Of a DNA stretch of 55,198 bases, positions 7,704-16,607 are shown piece after piece (positions within the stretch are counted from its first letter, which is position 1; every line of letters starts with the position of its first letter). Source of the stretch: Kiritimatiellia bacterium (GTDB lineage: Bacteria; Verrucomicrobiota; Kiritimatiellia; CAIQIC01; Lenti-01); NCBI GenBank assembly GCA_017527155.1, contig JAFXQI010000034.1, positions 1-55,198 on the forward strand, read 5' to 3'. The notes below the pieces were generated by a model, which saw only the letters and a program-made list of their open reading frames with translations, was not told where the DNA came from and ran no database searches. The translations under genes and the position numbers were made by a program.

Positions 7704-9947
7704 ATGCCCATAGGCGAACCACTCGGATTCAGGATGACCACCGGCAACCTCTGGCTGCTGCGCCAGGCGCTGCGCCTCTTCCGCAACGCCATGCGCTACT
7801 GGAAAAACGACGTGGAAGACGACGACTTCTTCGCCCTCTTCCGCGATCCCGTCCTCACAAGCGTCCGGGAAGCGAAAACCATGCTCAGACGGCATTTCAC
7901 CCTCGACGAACTCGCCGTCTGCCGGGATGTGGAAGTCGTGCGTGCCAAGGGCAAAGGTGGCGACCGCATCACCGATGTCACTATCTCGGGAACCGTTTCC
8001 AAGGTCATCCGGGAACTCTGGAACCGCGGCAAGAAAGAGCGTTCCCGCTGCCTCCGCATGCTGGAGGAATGGTGCGATGCCATCGCGCGGAACAAATTCC
8101 GCCCCCGGAAGCACAAGGACCCGATGGAAACCCGCATGGACGAAATCTGCCACCTGTTCCAATTCGACGAAACGGCCCGCGGCATCTTCCTCTTCGCCGT
8201 CCTGCGCGACCAGAGCCTCTTCTACCACCCCCACTGCTACAGCCGCAACCGGCGCCAGTGCCAGATGACCATCGCCATGGCCATCGACCGCCCCTTCCGC
8301 GCGGTGGAGCGGGCGCTCACGGGGGACTCCCCCCTGCTCCGCTACGACGCCGTGGATGGCGACGGCGACCTCTCCTCCCGTGTCTACCGCGACTACCTCT
8401 TCGGCGGCACCCGCAAGATGCTGGAGGACAAATTCTACGGCCAAGTCCCCACCGCCGACGCCCTTCCCCCCTCCTACTACGGCAAACTCGAAGAAGACCA
8501 CGGTTCCCTCCTGCGCGACATGATCAGCGCCTCCTCCTCCGGCGGCCGCGGCGTGAACATCCTCTTCCATGGCGCCCCGGGCTCCGGCAAGACCAGCTAT
8601 GCCAAGACCCTCGCCCGCGAACTCGGCCTCTCCCTCTACGAAATCCGCCAGAACGACGCCGGCCGCGGCGACTGCGACTCCCCCCAGAGCCGCATGGCGG
8701 GCCTCCGCCTCTGCAACGAGCGCCTGCCCCGCGCCGAGAGCCTCGTGCTGGTGGACGAAGCCGACCAGCTCCTCCGCACCGGACGCACCTTCTTCTTCCC
8801 CGGCTTCGGCGCCCCCGCCTCTTCCGGCTCCGAAAAAGGCGTCATCAACTCCATCCTCGACGACACCGTCGTCCCGACCATCTGGATATCCAACGCCCCC
8901 GCCTCCGAGATGGACGAATCCGTCCGCCGCCGCTTCGACTACTCCGTCCGCTTCGGCCCGCCCGGCGCCCGCCAGCGGCGCGCCATCTGGCGCAACTGCA
9001 TCGAAAAACTGCGCATGGGGCGCCTCGTCCCGCCGGACATGGCCGACCGCCTCGCCGCCCGCTACCGCACCAGCGCCGGCGGCATCTCCATGGTCCTCGC
9101 CAACGCCAAGCGCCTGCGCCCGCGCCCCGGCGAAGTCGAGGACCTCGTCGCCCGCCTCATGGCGCCCCATTGCAGCCTGATGGGCGGCGGCGCCGCCGAG
9201 GGGCGCTTCGCCCCCACCCGCGACTACACCCTCGACGGCCTGAACATCCGGGGCACCGTACCGCCCGCGAGCATCCTCGAAGCCCTCCGCCGCCACCGCG
9301 ACGACCCGCCCCCGTCCACCGAGCCCGATCCCTTCCACGCGACCCTGCTCCTCTGGGGCCCGCCCGGGACCGGCAAGACCGAGTACGTCAAGCACCTCGG
9401 CCGGGCCCTTGGCTGTCCCGTGAACGTCCGCATGGGCGGCGACCTCCTCTCCATGTGGGTGGGGGGCACCGAACACAACATCAAGGCCGCCTTCGAAGAA
9501 GCCGAAGCCGACGGCGCCATCCTCTTCCTCGACGAAATCGACGGCCTGGTACAGGACCGCGCCGGCGCCGCCCGCAGCTGGGAAGTCACGCAGGTCAACG
9601 AACTCCTCCACCGCATGGAAGACTACCGCGGCATTCTTGTCGGCGCCACCAACACCCTCGACCGCCTCGATCCGGCCATCCTGCGGCGCTTCACCTACAA
9701 ACTTGGCTTCGACCACCTCGACACCCGTGGCAAGCGCCTGTTTTTCGAGCGCATCTTCCGCTCCCCCCTGACCCCGGACGAAGCCGCCCGACTCGACGCC
9801 ATCCCCGCCCTGGCCCCCGGCGACTACCGCACCGTCCGCCAGTCCCTCGCCCCCCTCGGCCCCGACGTCACCAACGCCATGCGGCTCGACGCACTCGCCC
9901 GCGAAAGCTCACTCAAGAAAGGCCTCTCCCGCCCCATCGGCTTCTGA
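7704..9947 (+). CDS. Tandem AAA+ ATPase, unknown role
   Basis: A 747-residue protein with two AAA+ modules. Module 1 has Walker A GAPGSGKT (290-297) and Walker B LVLVDEAD (347-354), with a DESVRRRFDY arginine-finger region. Module 2 has GPPGTGKT (552-559), pore-loop-like MWVGGTEHNI, Walker B AILFLDEID (605-613) and DPAILRRFTYKL. The ~280-residue N-terminus is rich in Arg and Trp and matches no domain I recognise. The architecture recalls Cdc48/ClpA-like remodellers, but neither a Clp N-domain nor a Cdc48 N-domain is visible. The ATG at 7704 has an AGGAGA ribosome binding site, and translation upstream would cross repeats. It lies directly behind a sigma-54 promoter, so it should be induced by a sigma-54 activator. 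Confidence 0.85.
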   Translation: MPIGEPLGFRMTTGNLWLLRQALRLFRNAMRYWKNDVEDDDFFALFRDPVLTSVREAKTMLRRHFTLDELAVCRDVEVVRAKGKGGDRITDVTISGTVSKVIRELWNRGKKERSRCLRMLEEWCDAIARNKFRPRKHKDPMETRMDEICHLFQFDETARGIFLFAVLRDQSLFYHPHCYSRNRRQCQMTIAMAIDRPFRAVERALTGDSPLLRYDAVDGDGDLSSRVYRDYLFGGTRKMLEDKFYGQVPTADALPPSYYGKLEEDHGSLLRDMISASSSGGRGVNILFHGAPGSGKTSYAKTLARELGLSLYEIRQNDAGRGDCDSPQSRMAGLRLCNERLPRAESLVLVDEADQLLRTGRTFFFPGFGAPASSGSEKGVINSILDDTVVPTIWISNAPASEMDESVRRRFDYSVRFGPPGARQRRAIWRNCIEKLRMGRLVPPDMADRLAARYRTSAGGISMVLANAKRLRPRPGEVEDLVARLMAPHCSLMGGGAAEGRFAPTRDYTLDGLNIRGTVPPASILEALRRHRDDPPPSTEPDPFHATLLLWGPPGTGKTEYVKHLGRALGCPVNVRMGGDLLSMWVGGTEHNIKAAFEEAEADGAILFLDEIDGLVQDRAGAARSWEVTQVNELLHRMEDYRGILVGATNTLDRLDPAILRRFTYKLGFDHLDTRGKRLFFERIFRSPLTPDEAARLDAIPALAPGDYRTVRQSLAPLGPDVTNAMRLDALARESSLKKGLSRPIGF

Positions 9948-9994
9948 CCCCGACCGGCTTTGGGCCAATCCGCTGGCTCATCTGCAAACGGCGG

Positions 9995-10050
9995 TTTTTC
10001 AAACGATTGGCAAAATATTTCGCCACTATTCCAACGATTGGAAAAAATTT
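9995..10050. repeat. Diverged copy of the double TTCCAATNRTTGGAA palindrome
   Basis: Two imperfect arms with cores CGATTGGCAAAATATTT and TTCCAACGATTGGAAAA. Better preserved copies are at 17651, 28421 and 38865. It is placed between the AAA+ gene and the following repeat-protein gene. Confidence 0.7.
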
Positions 10051-10098
10051 TCAGAGTCCCTGCCTCCCTCTCGACCGCCCCCAAAAAAGGAAGACCCC

Positions 10099-10842
10099 AT
10101 GACCTCCCACCCCCTGTCCCCCCTGCAAACCGCATACCGCGCCCTGCATCCCCACAGCGACTGGATTCCCCTGTCCTGGAAGGCCCTGAGCGCCGACGAC
10201 TGGAGCAACCTGCTCCCCGACCACCCCGAATTCGCCCCGCATTGCCCCTGGCACCGTTTGGATGGCGACGCCTGGTTCTGGATCCTGAAGGAGCAACCCC
10301 AATTCGCGGACAGATGCCCATGGTCCCGCTTGAAGCCATATCACTGGCCTTTGTTGTTGCTCCGCCATCCGGAGTTTGCCGACCGCTGCCCATGGCCGGA
10401 ACTGACCCCCGCGGACTGGGCACTCCTGCTGGCCGACCATCCCCAGTTCGCCGACAAATGCGACTGGTCCAAGATGCGAGCCGAAGGCAAACGCCCCATC
10501 AGCGATCTTTGGGTGTATCTGTTCAAGGCCCAGCCGCAATTCCTGGATCGCATCGACCTGGATTCGCTGGACATCGACAGTTGCATACTGCTGCTCGCCC
10601 ACCTCCCCGAAGCGGCCGCGCGCTTCACGCGCTGGGACGAAATCACGCCCGAAGCCTGGTTGCAGGACATCTTGCCCCACCAACCCCAATTCGCCGACAA
10701 ATGCGACTGGACCAAACTCGCCCCGCAGGATTGCTTCACCCTTTTTGACACCCCCCACGCCCCCTCCCTCGCCGCCTACTGCCCCGAAAACATCCTCGCC
10801 TACTGGCGTCAGCGCGGCTTCGCCCTCAAGGGGCGCACCTGA
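10099..10842 (+). CDS. PQFADKCDW-repeat protein, unknown function
   Basis: A 247-residue protein built from about eight ~25-residue repeats. Each repeat has a tryptophan or aromatic pair, a leucine-rich helix (DWALLLADH) and the motif HPQFADKCDW or HPEFADRCPW followed by a conserved Leu. I do not recognise a characterised family; proteins with PQFADKCDW repeats are familiar from PVC and gut genomes and look like short helical solenoids. There is no signal peptide or membrane segment. An AAGGAAG ribosome binding site precedes the ATG. It follows the AAA+ gene by 151 bases on the same strand, and whether it belongs to the same sigma-54 unit is unknown. Confidence 0.7.
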   Translation: MTSHPLSPLQTAYRALHPHSDWIPLSWKALSADDWSNLLPDHPEFAPHCPWHRLDGDAWFWILKEQPQFADRCPWSRLKPYHWPLLLLRHPEFADRCPWPELTPADWALLLADHPQFADKCDWSKMRAEGKRPISDLWVYLFKAQPQFLDRIDLDSLDIDSCILLLAHLPEAAARFTRWDEITPEAWLQDILPHQPQFADKCDWTKLAPQDCFTLFDTPHAPSLAAYCPENILAYWRQRGFALKGRT

Positions 10843-10853
10843 ATCGGAGCTTT

Positions 10854-11010
10854 GGACAGGATTCACAAGATTGGCAGGATTCTTTTGGAGAGCCGATGGG
10901 GGCGCCTGTCCGGATTCCAATCATTCCGAAGTGTGGGCAATCGGGAGAAAATGGGTACGGCTTTTCCTCTGGTTTCCCAATCCTGTCAATCTTGCAAATC
11001 CTGTCCAAAA
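10854..11010. repeat. GACAGGATT repeat pair in inverted orientation
   Basis: A direct copy (10854-10882) and an inverted copy (10978-11010) of the GACAGGATTYACAAGATT repeat enclose about 95 bases and could pair. The same arrangement recurs at 11458-11537 and, more widely spaced, at 7394-7633 and 17744-17982. Confidence 0.85.
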
Positions 11011-11071
11011 AATTTTACAACCCCGCCCCTCCCCGCTACACTTGCCGCAAATCCAAAAGGAGCCCCATCCC

Positions 11072-11452
11072 GTGACCATCGACGAACTGACCCATGCCGT
11101 CATCGGCGCCGCCATGACGGTCCACACCCGCCTCGGCCCCGGCTTCCTCGAAGAAGTCTACCAGAACGCCCTCCTCCTGGAACTCGCCAAACAAAACCTC
11201 CCCGCCCAAAAAGAAGTCCCCCTCGACGTCCGTTACGACGGCGTCTGCGTCGGGCATTACCAGGCCGACATCATCGTCGAGCGCCGCCTCATCCTCGAAC
11301 TCAAGGCCGTCAGCGACCTCCACCCCCGCCACGAAGCCCAACTCGTCAACTACCTCGCCGCCACCGGCATCGACGACGGCCTCCTCCTCAACTTCGGCAC
11401 CCCCTCCCTCCAAGTCAAACGCAAATACCGGCTCTACAAGAAAACCAAATGA
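11072..11452 (+). CDS. GxxExxY family protein
   Basis: A small protein of 126 residues. The family signature GFLEEVYQNAL (G-x-x-E-x-x-Y) is at about residues 25-35. It is followed by QADIIVERRLILELKAV, which has the strand and E-x-K pattern of a restriction-endonuclease-like (PD-(D/E)xK) fold, and ends LLNFGTPSLQVKRK. The family is widespread in PVC bacteria and has no established function; the nuclease-like fold is inference. The start is GTG 11072 with an AAGGAG ribosome binding site. The open frame extends further upstream across repeats, which I do not regard as coding. Confidence 0.85.
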   Translation: MTIDELTHAVIGAAMTVHTRLGPGFLEEVYQNALLLELAKQNLPAQKEVPLDVRYDGVCVGHYQADIIVERRLILELKAVSDLHPRHEAQLVNYLAATGIDDGLLLNFGTPSLQVKRKYRLYKKTK

Positions 11453-11457
11453 ATTCT

Positions 11458-11537
11458 TTCGACAGGATTTACAAGATTCACAAGATTTCCTGTCCCCCCA
11501 TCCCCCCAAGAAAAATCCTGTAAATCCTGTCCAAAAA
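11458..11537. repeat. GACAGGATT repeat pair forming a hairpin between genes
   Basis: A direct copy (11458-11491) and an inverted copy (11512-11537) about 20 bases apart, a potential long stem between the GxxExxY and macro-domain genes. It could end the first transcript. Confidence 0.85.
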
Positions 11538-11553
11538 CACCCCCTCCAAGCCC

Positions 11554-12108
11554 ATGATCAAAATCATCCACTCCGACATCACCACCCTTCCCGTCGATGC
11601 CATCGTCAACGCCGCGAACGAGCGGATGCTCGGCGGCGGGGGCGTGGACGGCGCCATCCACCGCGCCGCGGGCCCCGACCTCTACAAAGCGTGCCTGACG
11701 GTCCCCGAAGTCCGTCCCGGCGTGCGCTGTCCCACCGGCGAAGCCCGCATCACGCCCGGCTACCGCCTTCCCGCCCGCTGGGTCATCCACACCGTCGGCC
11801 CCGTCTGGCGCGGCGGCACCCACGGCGAACCCGAAAAGCTCGCCGCCTGCTACCGCAACTCCCTCGCCCTCGCCGCTGAACACGCCTGCCGCTCCGTCGC
11901 CTTCCCCTGCATCTCCACCGGCGTCTACGGCTATCCCCTCGAACCCGCCGCCCGCATCGCCATCCGCGAAGCCCGGGAATTTCTGGCTCACACAGAGGCA
12001 CAGAGGCACGGAGAGAGGGAGATGGAGGTGGTGATTTGTTGCTTCTCGGAGAGGGACTTCAATGTATACAACACATTGCTAACACAAGAGGTGTCTCATG
12101 ACTATTGA
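11554..12108 (+). CDS. Macro-domain (ADP-ribose binding/hydrolase) protein with chimeric C-terminus
   Basis: A 184-residue macro domain of the YmdB/TTHA0132 type that binds ADP-ribose and may remove it from nucleic acid or protein. [19 protein letters not shown] and [15 protein letters not shown] are the ligand-binding loops, and [17 protein letters not shown] is the phosphate loop. Near the C-terminus the translated repeat [12 protein letters not shown] replaces the usual helix. It comes from a CACAGAGGCACAGAGGC element at about 11987-12013. After it the DNA changes from GC-rich to distinctly AT-richer, like the following DUF262 gene, whose start overlaps this stop by 11 bases. The gene therefore looks chimeric. 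No good ribosome binding site precedes ATG 11554. Confidence 0.85.
   Translation: MIKIIHSDITTLPVDAIVNAANERMLGGGGVDGAIHRAAGPDLYKACLTVPEVRPGVRCPTGEARITPGYRLPARWVIHTVGPVWRGGTHGEPEKLAACYRNSLALAAEHACRSVAFPCISTGVYGYPLEPAARIAIREAREFLAHTEAQRHGEREMEVVICCFSERDFNVYNTLLTQEVSHDY
11987..12013. repeat. CACAGAGGCACAGAGGCACGG repeat inside a coding region
   Basis: A short dispersed-type element read in frame as HTEAQRHGE within the macro-domain gene. It marks the abrupt drop in GC content at the left edge of the DUF262 segment. Confidence 0.75.
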
Positions 12109-13930
12109 TAGGGATACAATCATTCGATGGATTTCCGGATGGGCAAAATCAGTTGGGCTCCATGTGGCGGATGAAACGGATGCCTCAAGGCTGGGTAACT
12201 ATGTTCAGGTCATCCCCTGGCAGGGAGAAGATCCTTATCAAGGGTATGTTCATTACGAGGTTATCAAGCATAATGAACTGTGGTTTGCCGAATTCCATAT
12301 GGAGCTTTACAAAAGCCAAGGGCGCGACGCTTTGGAAAAGAAAATAGACGATGTCCTGTGGAGACACGATTATAGCCGAAGGATAATTCGCGATTCCTCT
12401 TATGCCAGTCGTTATTGGAAAAGTCGTTGTCCAATACTCACGGAAGACGATTTGAAAAACGATCTTGCACTTCTCAAGAACTTGGTTGATGAGTCGAAAA
12501 TACGGGAATCCAGTACCGGCACGAGGAAGAATGCTGATGAAGAGGCACCTGTTTCCATAAAGACTATGCCACTTCTTGAAGTGCTTGCAGACAATTTGAA
12601 AGTGCCAAACTATCAACGAGGATACTGCTGGCGGATGGAAGATGTTCGGCGCATGGTGATTGATATCCATGCATGGCAAAGCAAACATCCCGTCGGAATC
12701 TATAACATGGGCACCATTGTCCTGAAACGACAGGCATCAAAGAAAGAAGTTTATACTATCATCGACGGGCAACAACGTCTAACAACCTTTGCTATCTTGT
12801 CCAGATTGCCACAACAAACAAGGCCAGAAGAACTGGGGGAGTTTGACCTTGGCGAAAACAATACACAACAGAAATCAATAGGCTTCCTTGTACGAGCAAG
12901 AGATATTTTGCGAGCACTTATCGGAAAAGGCCGAAAAATAGATTTAAACAGGATATCCGTAAATGTTGTTCGTTTGAGCGCCGCTGCATCAGACGATTTG
13001 GCTTATCTGTTTTTCAACCACACAAACTCCTTGGGGCGAAAGCTGACAGATTATGAATTGCTCAAGGGACATCATCTTCGATTTGTGGATACCACAAGCC
13101 AATCGGTGGATTGCAGTGTTGCGGCGCAGAAGACGGTCGAGATTTGGAATAGACTGGCTCGACCGCTCGAAGTTTCCAAATCCAGCAAAAACGGACACTC
13201 GGCAATCGTTGGGAAAGGGACGGAAGAAGTGTTGCATAAATTGCTATTCCGTCTGCGCAAATGGGGCGCTGGAGAAAAGTTTTCTCCGTGGGCAGATGAC
13301 TTGCCTACCCACGACTTGTTCCATCATTTTTCAATGGAGGACGAACCTCTGGACGGGGTCCTTTCGTCTGCCCGTGCCGTCGATTATGACTCGATTGTAC
13401 GGGACGGCCCTGAATTCTTTAACTATGCCGAGACATATCGATGGAAATTCGCGGCGTATCTTCAAACGGCTGCCGTCGGCTTGTTGTATGAAAACTTGAA
13501 AGGACACTCTAATGATGTCTTGTTCGATATCATCAATGCGTTGGGATTCTTGTTTTACGACAAATTTGGGGAGAAGTATTTGCCAGAAGCTTTGTACTGC
13601 ATAACTTACCGGGTTTCCGAAATTCGCAACAAGTCACGCGTAATGCAGAAGTATGTTGGAGTCACCGACATCCCCGATATTTCCCAATGGGCAATGCCCA
13701 GTCTCTTGTCTTCACAAATTATTCGTTCAAATCATGAGAGCATTCTCTTCCCCATCCTGACGGATCCTTCTCGTGATTATGAGCTGCTAGACAATCCAAC
13801 GCCTAGGATGAAGGCATATTGGAATTCAATCATAAGATTGTGCGAGGCATTGGAAGGAAAGATGGAAATTGAAGCGGTGAAGCGGCGTGTCGAAGAACAT
13901 TTGTCGCAGATAGGCCCGAAACTCAAGTAA
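12098..13930 (+). CDS. DUF262 (GmrS-like) protein without HNH domain
   Basis: A 610-residue protein. The DUF262 domain begins around residue 165 with [19 protein letters not shown] and holds the NTP-handling motif IDGQQRLTT at about 223-231, then [19 protein letters not shown]. The first ~150 residues ([17 protein letters not shown]...) are unlike DUF262 and not recognised. No DUF1524 HNH motif is visible, so it would be the regulatory or NTPase half, with the next gene supplying the nuclease. DUF262 proteins include GmrSD, BrxU and SspE anti-phage enzymes. GC is low for the window, indicating horizontal transfer. It overlaps the macro gene by 11 bases and lies 22 bases before the next DUF262 gene. 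Confidence 0.85.
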   Translation: MTIDRDTIIRWISGWAKSVGLHVADETDASRLGNYVQVIPWQGEDPYQGYVHYEVIKHNELWFAEFHMELYKSQGRDALEKKIDDVLWRHDYSRRIIRDSSYASRYWKSRCPILTEDDLKNDLALLKNLVDESKIRESSTGTRKNADEEAPVSIKTMPLLEVLADNLKVPNYQRGYCWRMEDVRRMVIDIHAWQSKHPVGIYNMGTIVLKRQASKKEVYTIIDGQQRLTTFAILSRLPQQTRPEELGEFDLGENNTQQKSIGFLVRARDILRALIGKGRKIDLNRISVNVVRLSAAASDDLAYLFFNHTNSLGRKLTDYELLKGHHLRFVDTTSQSVDCSVAAQKTVEIWNRLARPLEVSKSSKNGHSAIVGKGTEEVLHKLLFRLRKWGAGEKFSPWADDLPTHDLFHHFSMEDEPLDGVLSSARAVDYDSIVRDGPEFFNYAETYRWKFAAYLQTAAVGLLYENLKGHSNDVLFDIINALGFLFYDKFGEKYLPEALYCITYRVSEIRNKSRVMQKYVGVTDIPDISQWAMPSLLSSQIIRSNHESILFPILTDPSRDYELLDNPTPRMKAYWNSIIRLCEALEGKMEIEAVKRRVEEHLSQIGPKLK

Positions 13931-13952
13931 CCCAAAACTCAAGAGGCCATAA

Positions 13953-15878
13953 ATGAAAATGGATGGTTTTAATTCCCCTGTCACTCCTGCAAAGATTGTC
14001 GGAGACAATTGGTGTTTCTCAATTCCAATTTATCAACGGTTGTTTGTTTGGGAAAGCGAACAGATCGATCGCCTGCTGGATGACCTGTGGGCGGCAAGTG
14101 CTTCAAGTACTCCATATCATATCGGTGTGATTACGACTGTTGAAGGCAATGATGAAAAAAGCGGACGCGTTTTCAGCGTGGTTGATGGGCAACAGCGCTT
14201 GACCTTCTTGTTGCTCTTCTTCTGTGAGCTCCTTTCCAGAAATGAATGGCCTGAAATGGCTAAACGATTTGTTTTCCTTGATCGTGCGGCACAGACTTCA
14301 AAAGATCTTCGCATAAGATTCTTGGGGAGAACAGATGACGAGAATGACATTCGGAACTATGCAACAATTGCTGGAGCTAAGAAATGGGATGAGATCAAGA
14401 ATTCGAATTTTCTGCAATTTCATTATCGAATGGAATCATTTATCAAGAAGCACAAAGATAAATGGGAATTCCAAAAAGGCTCTTTCATTGAGTATGTTTT
14501 CAATCAAACATCCTTTTTAGTGAATGAATTGGTTGGGTATTCCAATTCTGACCTTAACTTGTACTTTGAGAAGATGAACTCTACAGGGCGTCAACTCTCG
14601 CCGCTTGATCAGTTGAAAGGATGCTTTGCAGAATATGCATCGGACTGGAATGATTGTTTCAACTTTGAAAAAGCCAGAATAGAAACAAAGACAGCACATT
14701 CAAAAGAAACAAACACTTCCCTGCCACCCGACACGAAAATTGATATTCGGGTAATAGTCGATTGGAATGCCGAGGTCGAAAAAGAGCCACCTCAAAACCA
14801 AGATTCCAATTTGTTCTCCCGGCTCCCCATGCGCCCAGAGGTTTTTGCGTTGCAGACCTTGCGCTTGGCCGTAGGCAAGGAAAAAGGAAAGGAAATCGAC
14901 TTGTCTCCGCGGCATCTATTGGATTCATTCAAATCGGTACTGGATTCGAAAGAATTGCAGGATCCTGCCAAACGGAAAGAGTTTCTTAAGCACTTTGTGG
15001 CAGAATTGAAAACCTATCGTGACTGGATTGACAACAATATCATTTACTTGAAGGGGGAACTTGAAGGTGATGACGGAGAGGAGAGTGACTCTTCCGGACT
15101 ACGATATGCCTTTCGAGGCATACAACTTCGGCAATACAATGAAGAATATTTCAAACTCAATAAAATGTTGCAACTTCAGTCGATGCTTTATGTTTCATCA
15201 GGGACAAGTCAAGATTGGATATTGGATGCGTATAATGAACTCAAGGGGGCTCATTTGCACCTTGAGGCCTTAAGGAAAATCGCCATGTCCCGTTTGGAAA
15301 AGGTTAGACAAAACGTGGATGAGCTGTTTTACAATCCAGGCATGGACCGACTCCCGTTCTGGATGCTCGACTACCTCCTGTGGGAGAAAGTTTATGAGGC
15401 AAAACAGCAAGGCGGTGTTTCCAATATTTCATTTTGTGATGGTGTGGAGCTAGAGTTGTCCAAGGAACAGATTGATGCCATAGCAAATTACCGTTTTACT
15501 CAAAACCGTTCTGTCGAACATCTCCATCCTCAAAACCCGTCTGAAGAAAGCAAAGCTTGGGAAGAGGATCGCAAGAAAGGGGACGTAATCCGTAATAGTT
15601 TTGGAAATCTATGCATGATTGCCCAAGGGGCAAATTCATCGTTGGGCAATGATCCAGTTGACGTCAAGTTTGCAAAAGTTCGATATGCCCTTCAAGGCCA
15701 TCCGTTGCAGAGCATAAAACTCTTGCTCATGTTTGCCGATTGTGGGGGACAGGATTCCAAATGGACACCAGCGCAAGCGATTAAACATGGTTGTGAAATG
15801 CTGCAACTTCTGGGGTTTGGTGCGAGTACAATCGAAGAATGGAAAACGTATTTGGAGACTGGTTCCAAAGGCGAATAA
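13953..15878 (+). CDS. DUF262-DUF1524 (GmrSD-like) nuclease
   Basis: A 641-residue protein with both halves of a GmrSD-type enzyme. The N-terminal DUF262 has FSIPIYQRLFVWESEQIDRLLDD and VVDGQQRLTFLLLF (DGQQR motif). LNLYFEKMNSTGRQLSPLDQLKG is the conserved 'N-x-G-x-x-L' segment. The C-terminal DUF1524 carries the HNH-like NRSVEHLHPQNP followed by SFGNLCMIAQGANSSLGND. Such enzymes cut modified or foreign DNA and depend on NTP binding at the DGQQR motif. Codon use and AT-richness match the preceding gene, so the pair probably arrived together. A truncated paralogue follows at 16608. Confidence 0.9.
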   Translation: MKMDGFNSPVTPAKIVGDNWCFSIPIYQRLFVWESEQIDRLLDDLWAASASSTPYHIGVITTVEGNDEKSGRVFSVVDGQQRLTFLLLFFCELLSRNEWPEMAKRFVFLDRAAQTSKDLRIRFLGRTDDENDIRNYATIAGAKKWDEIKNSNFLQFHYRMESFIKKHKDKWEFQKGSFIEYVFNQTSFLVNELVGYSNSDLNLYFEKMNSTGRQLSPLDQLKGCFAEYASDWNDCFNFEKARIETKTAHSKETNTSLPPDTKIDIRVIVDWNAEVEKEPPQNQDSNLFSRLPMRPEVFALQTLRLAVGKEKGKEIDLSPRHLLDSFKSVLDSKELQDPAKRKEFLKHFVAELKTYRDWIDNNIIYLKGELEGDDGEESDSSGLRYAFRGIQLRQYNEEYFKLNKMLQLQSMLYVSSGTSQDWILDAYNELKGAHLHLEALRKIAMSRLEKVRQNVDELFYNPGMDRLPFWMLDYLLWEKVYEAKQQGGVSNISFCDGVELELSKEQIDAIANYRFTQNRSVEHLHPQNPSEESKAWEEDRKKGDVIRNSFGNLCMIAQGANSSLGNDPVDVKFAKVRYALQGHPLQSIKLLLMFADCGGQDSKWTPAQAIKHGCEMLQLLGFGASTIEEWKTYLETGSKGE

Positions 15879-15938
15879 TCCTCCCTCCTGTCCACTCTGG
15901 CACACGAATAGAGCACAAGTTTCCGCCGTTGGACAACC

Positions 15939-16123
15939 GGGGGCGTTTCCGTTTTTCGACAGGATTTACAAGATTTACAGGATTTTGGAAGACCGTCCTC
16001 CACAGGCCGCCCAAAAACTGACCATGCCGCCCAAGAATTGACCCCTCTCAATCCTCCCGCTTCCCGTCAGCATCCAGAAAACGCCTTGTTCCGCCTGTTT
16101 CCGCCGTTGGCACGGAACGTGCT
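15939..16123 (+). repeat. Promoter cassette, left copy of a ~186-bp direct repeat
   Basis: Matches 17728-17913 with about seven differences over 186 bases (about 96%). It contains a GACAGGATTTACAAGATT repeat, the block CAGGCCGCCCAAAAACTGAC and, at its right end, a sigma-54 promoter. The two copies bracket one small gene and a truncated DUF1524 gene. Confidence 0.9.
16108..16123 (+). promoter_or_regulatory. Sigma-54 promoter upstream of an acidic small protein
   Basis: TGGCACGGAACGTGCT matches the -24/-12 pattern with GG and GC at the correct spacing. The flank TTTCCGCCGT is shared with the sites at 7647 and 17898. The predicted start is near 16134, giving a ~30-base leader before ATG 16165. 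Confidence 0.8.
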
Positions 16124-16164
16124 ATTGGGAGAACAGAAGACAACCCCAACCCAAGGAGCAAAAC

Positions 16165-16581
16165 ATGACCGACGACAAGAAACCGACGATGGCCGAACGG
16201 GCCACCTGGCCTCTCGGCGGACTCGTTCTCAAGGATTTCACGATCCGCGATCCCAGCGAAGACGACGAAGAGACATTCACGCTCGAAAAGAAGTTGGCGG
16301 ACGGGAGCGAAATCGAGTGGCGAATCGCCCTCCCGCTGAAGGCCATCCTCCGGCTCTGCCAAGCGGAAGGGCTCGAGCTTGGAGACGAGTGGGAACACGC
16401 CTTCAAGAAGGCCCCGATACGCGTTGTGGCCTGGTCGGGTTCCTTCGACGGTTCATCCTGCTACGCCTATTGCGACTTCCCCGGCATGGACGCAAAGGAG
16501 ACCGACTTGGACACGCTGACCCCGCCGGAAGAGCAGGAGACCGAAGCGGACGAGGACATTTCCGAAGACGACTGGCAATAG
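16165..16581 (+). CDS. Small acidic protein of unknown function behind a sigma-54 promoter
   Basis: A 138-residue soluble protein not recognised. The N-terminal half forms alternating strands (LGGLVLKDFTIRDPSED, EIEWRIALPLKAILRLC), and the last 30 residues are strongly acidic (TPPEEQETEADEDISEDDWQ). There is no signal peptide or membrane segment. The start has a good AAGGAG ribosome binding site. It sits between the two promoter-cassette copies, and its higher GC contrasts with the flanking DUF262-family genes, so it was inserted or brought in separately. Confidence 0.7.
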   Translation: MTDDKKPTMAERATWPLGGLVLKDFTIRDPSEDDEETFTLEKKLADGSEIEWRIALPLKAILRLCQAEGLELGDEWEHAFKKAPIRVVAWSGSFDGSSCYAYCDFPGMDAKETDLDTLTPPEEQETEADEDISEDDWQ

Positions 16582-16607
16582 GTCTGGTTGGGTCTGGCCC
16601 CTTTTCT

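Noticed and set aside
15896-15912. A fourth sigma-54 promoter at CTGGCACACGAATAGAGC
   Set aside because: The GC element is displaced by two or three bases from the required -12 position.
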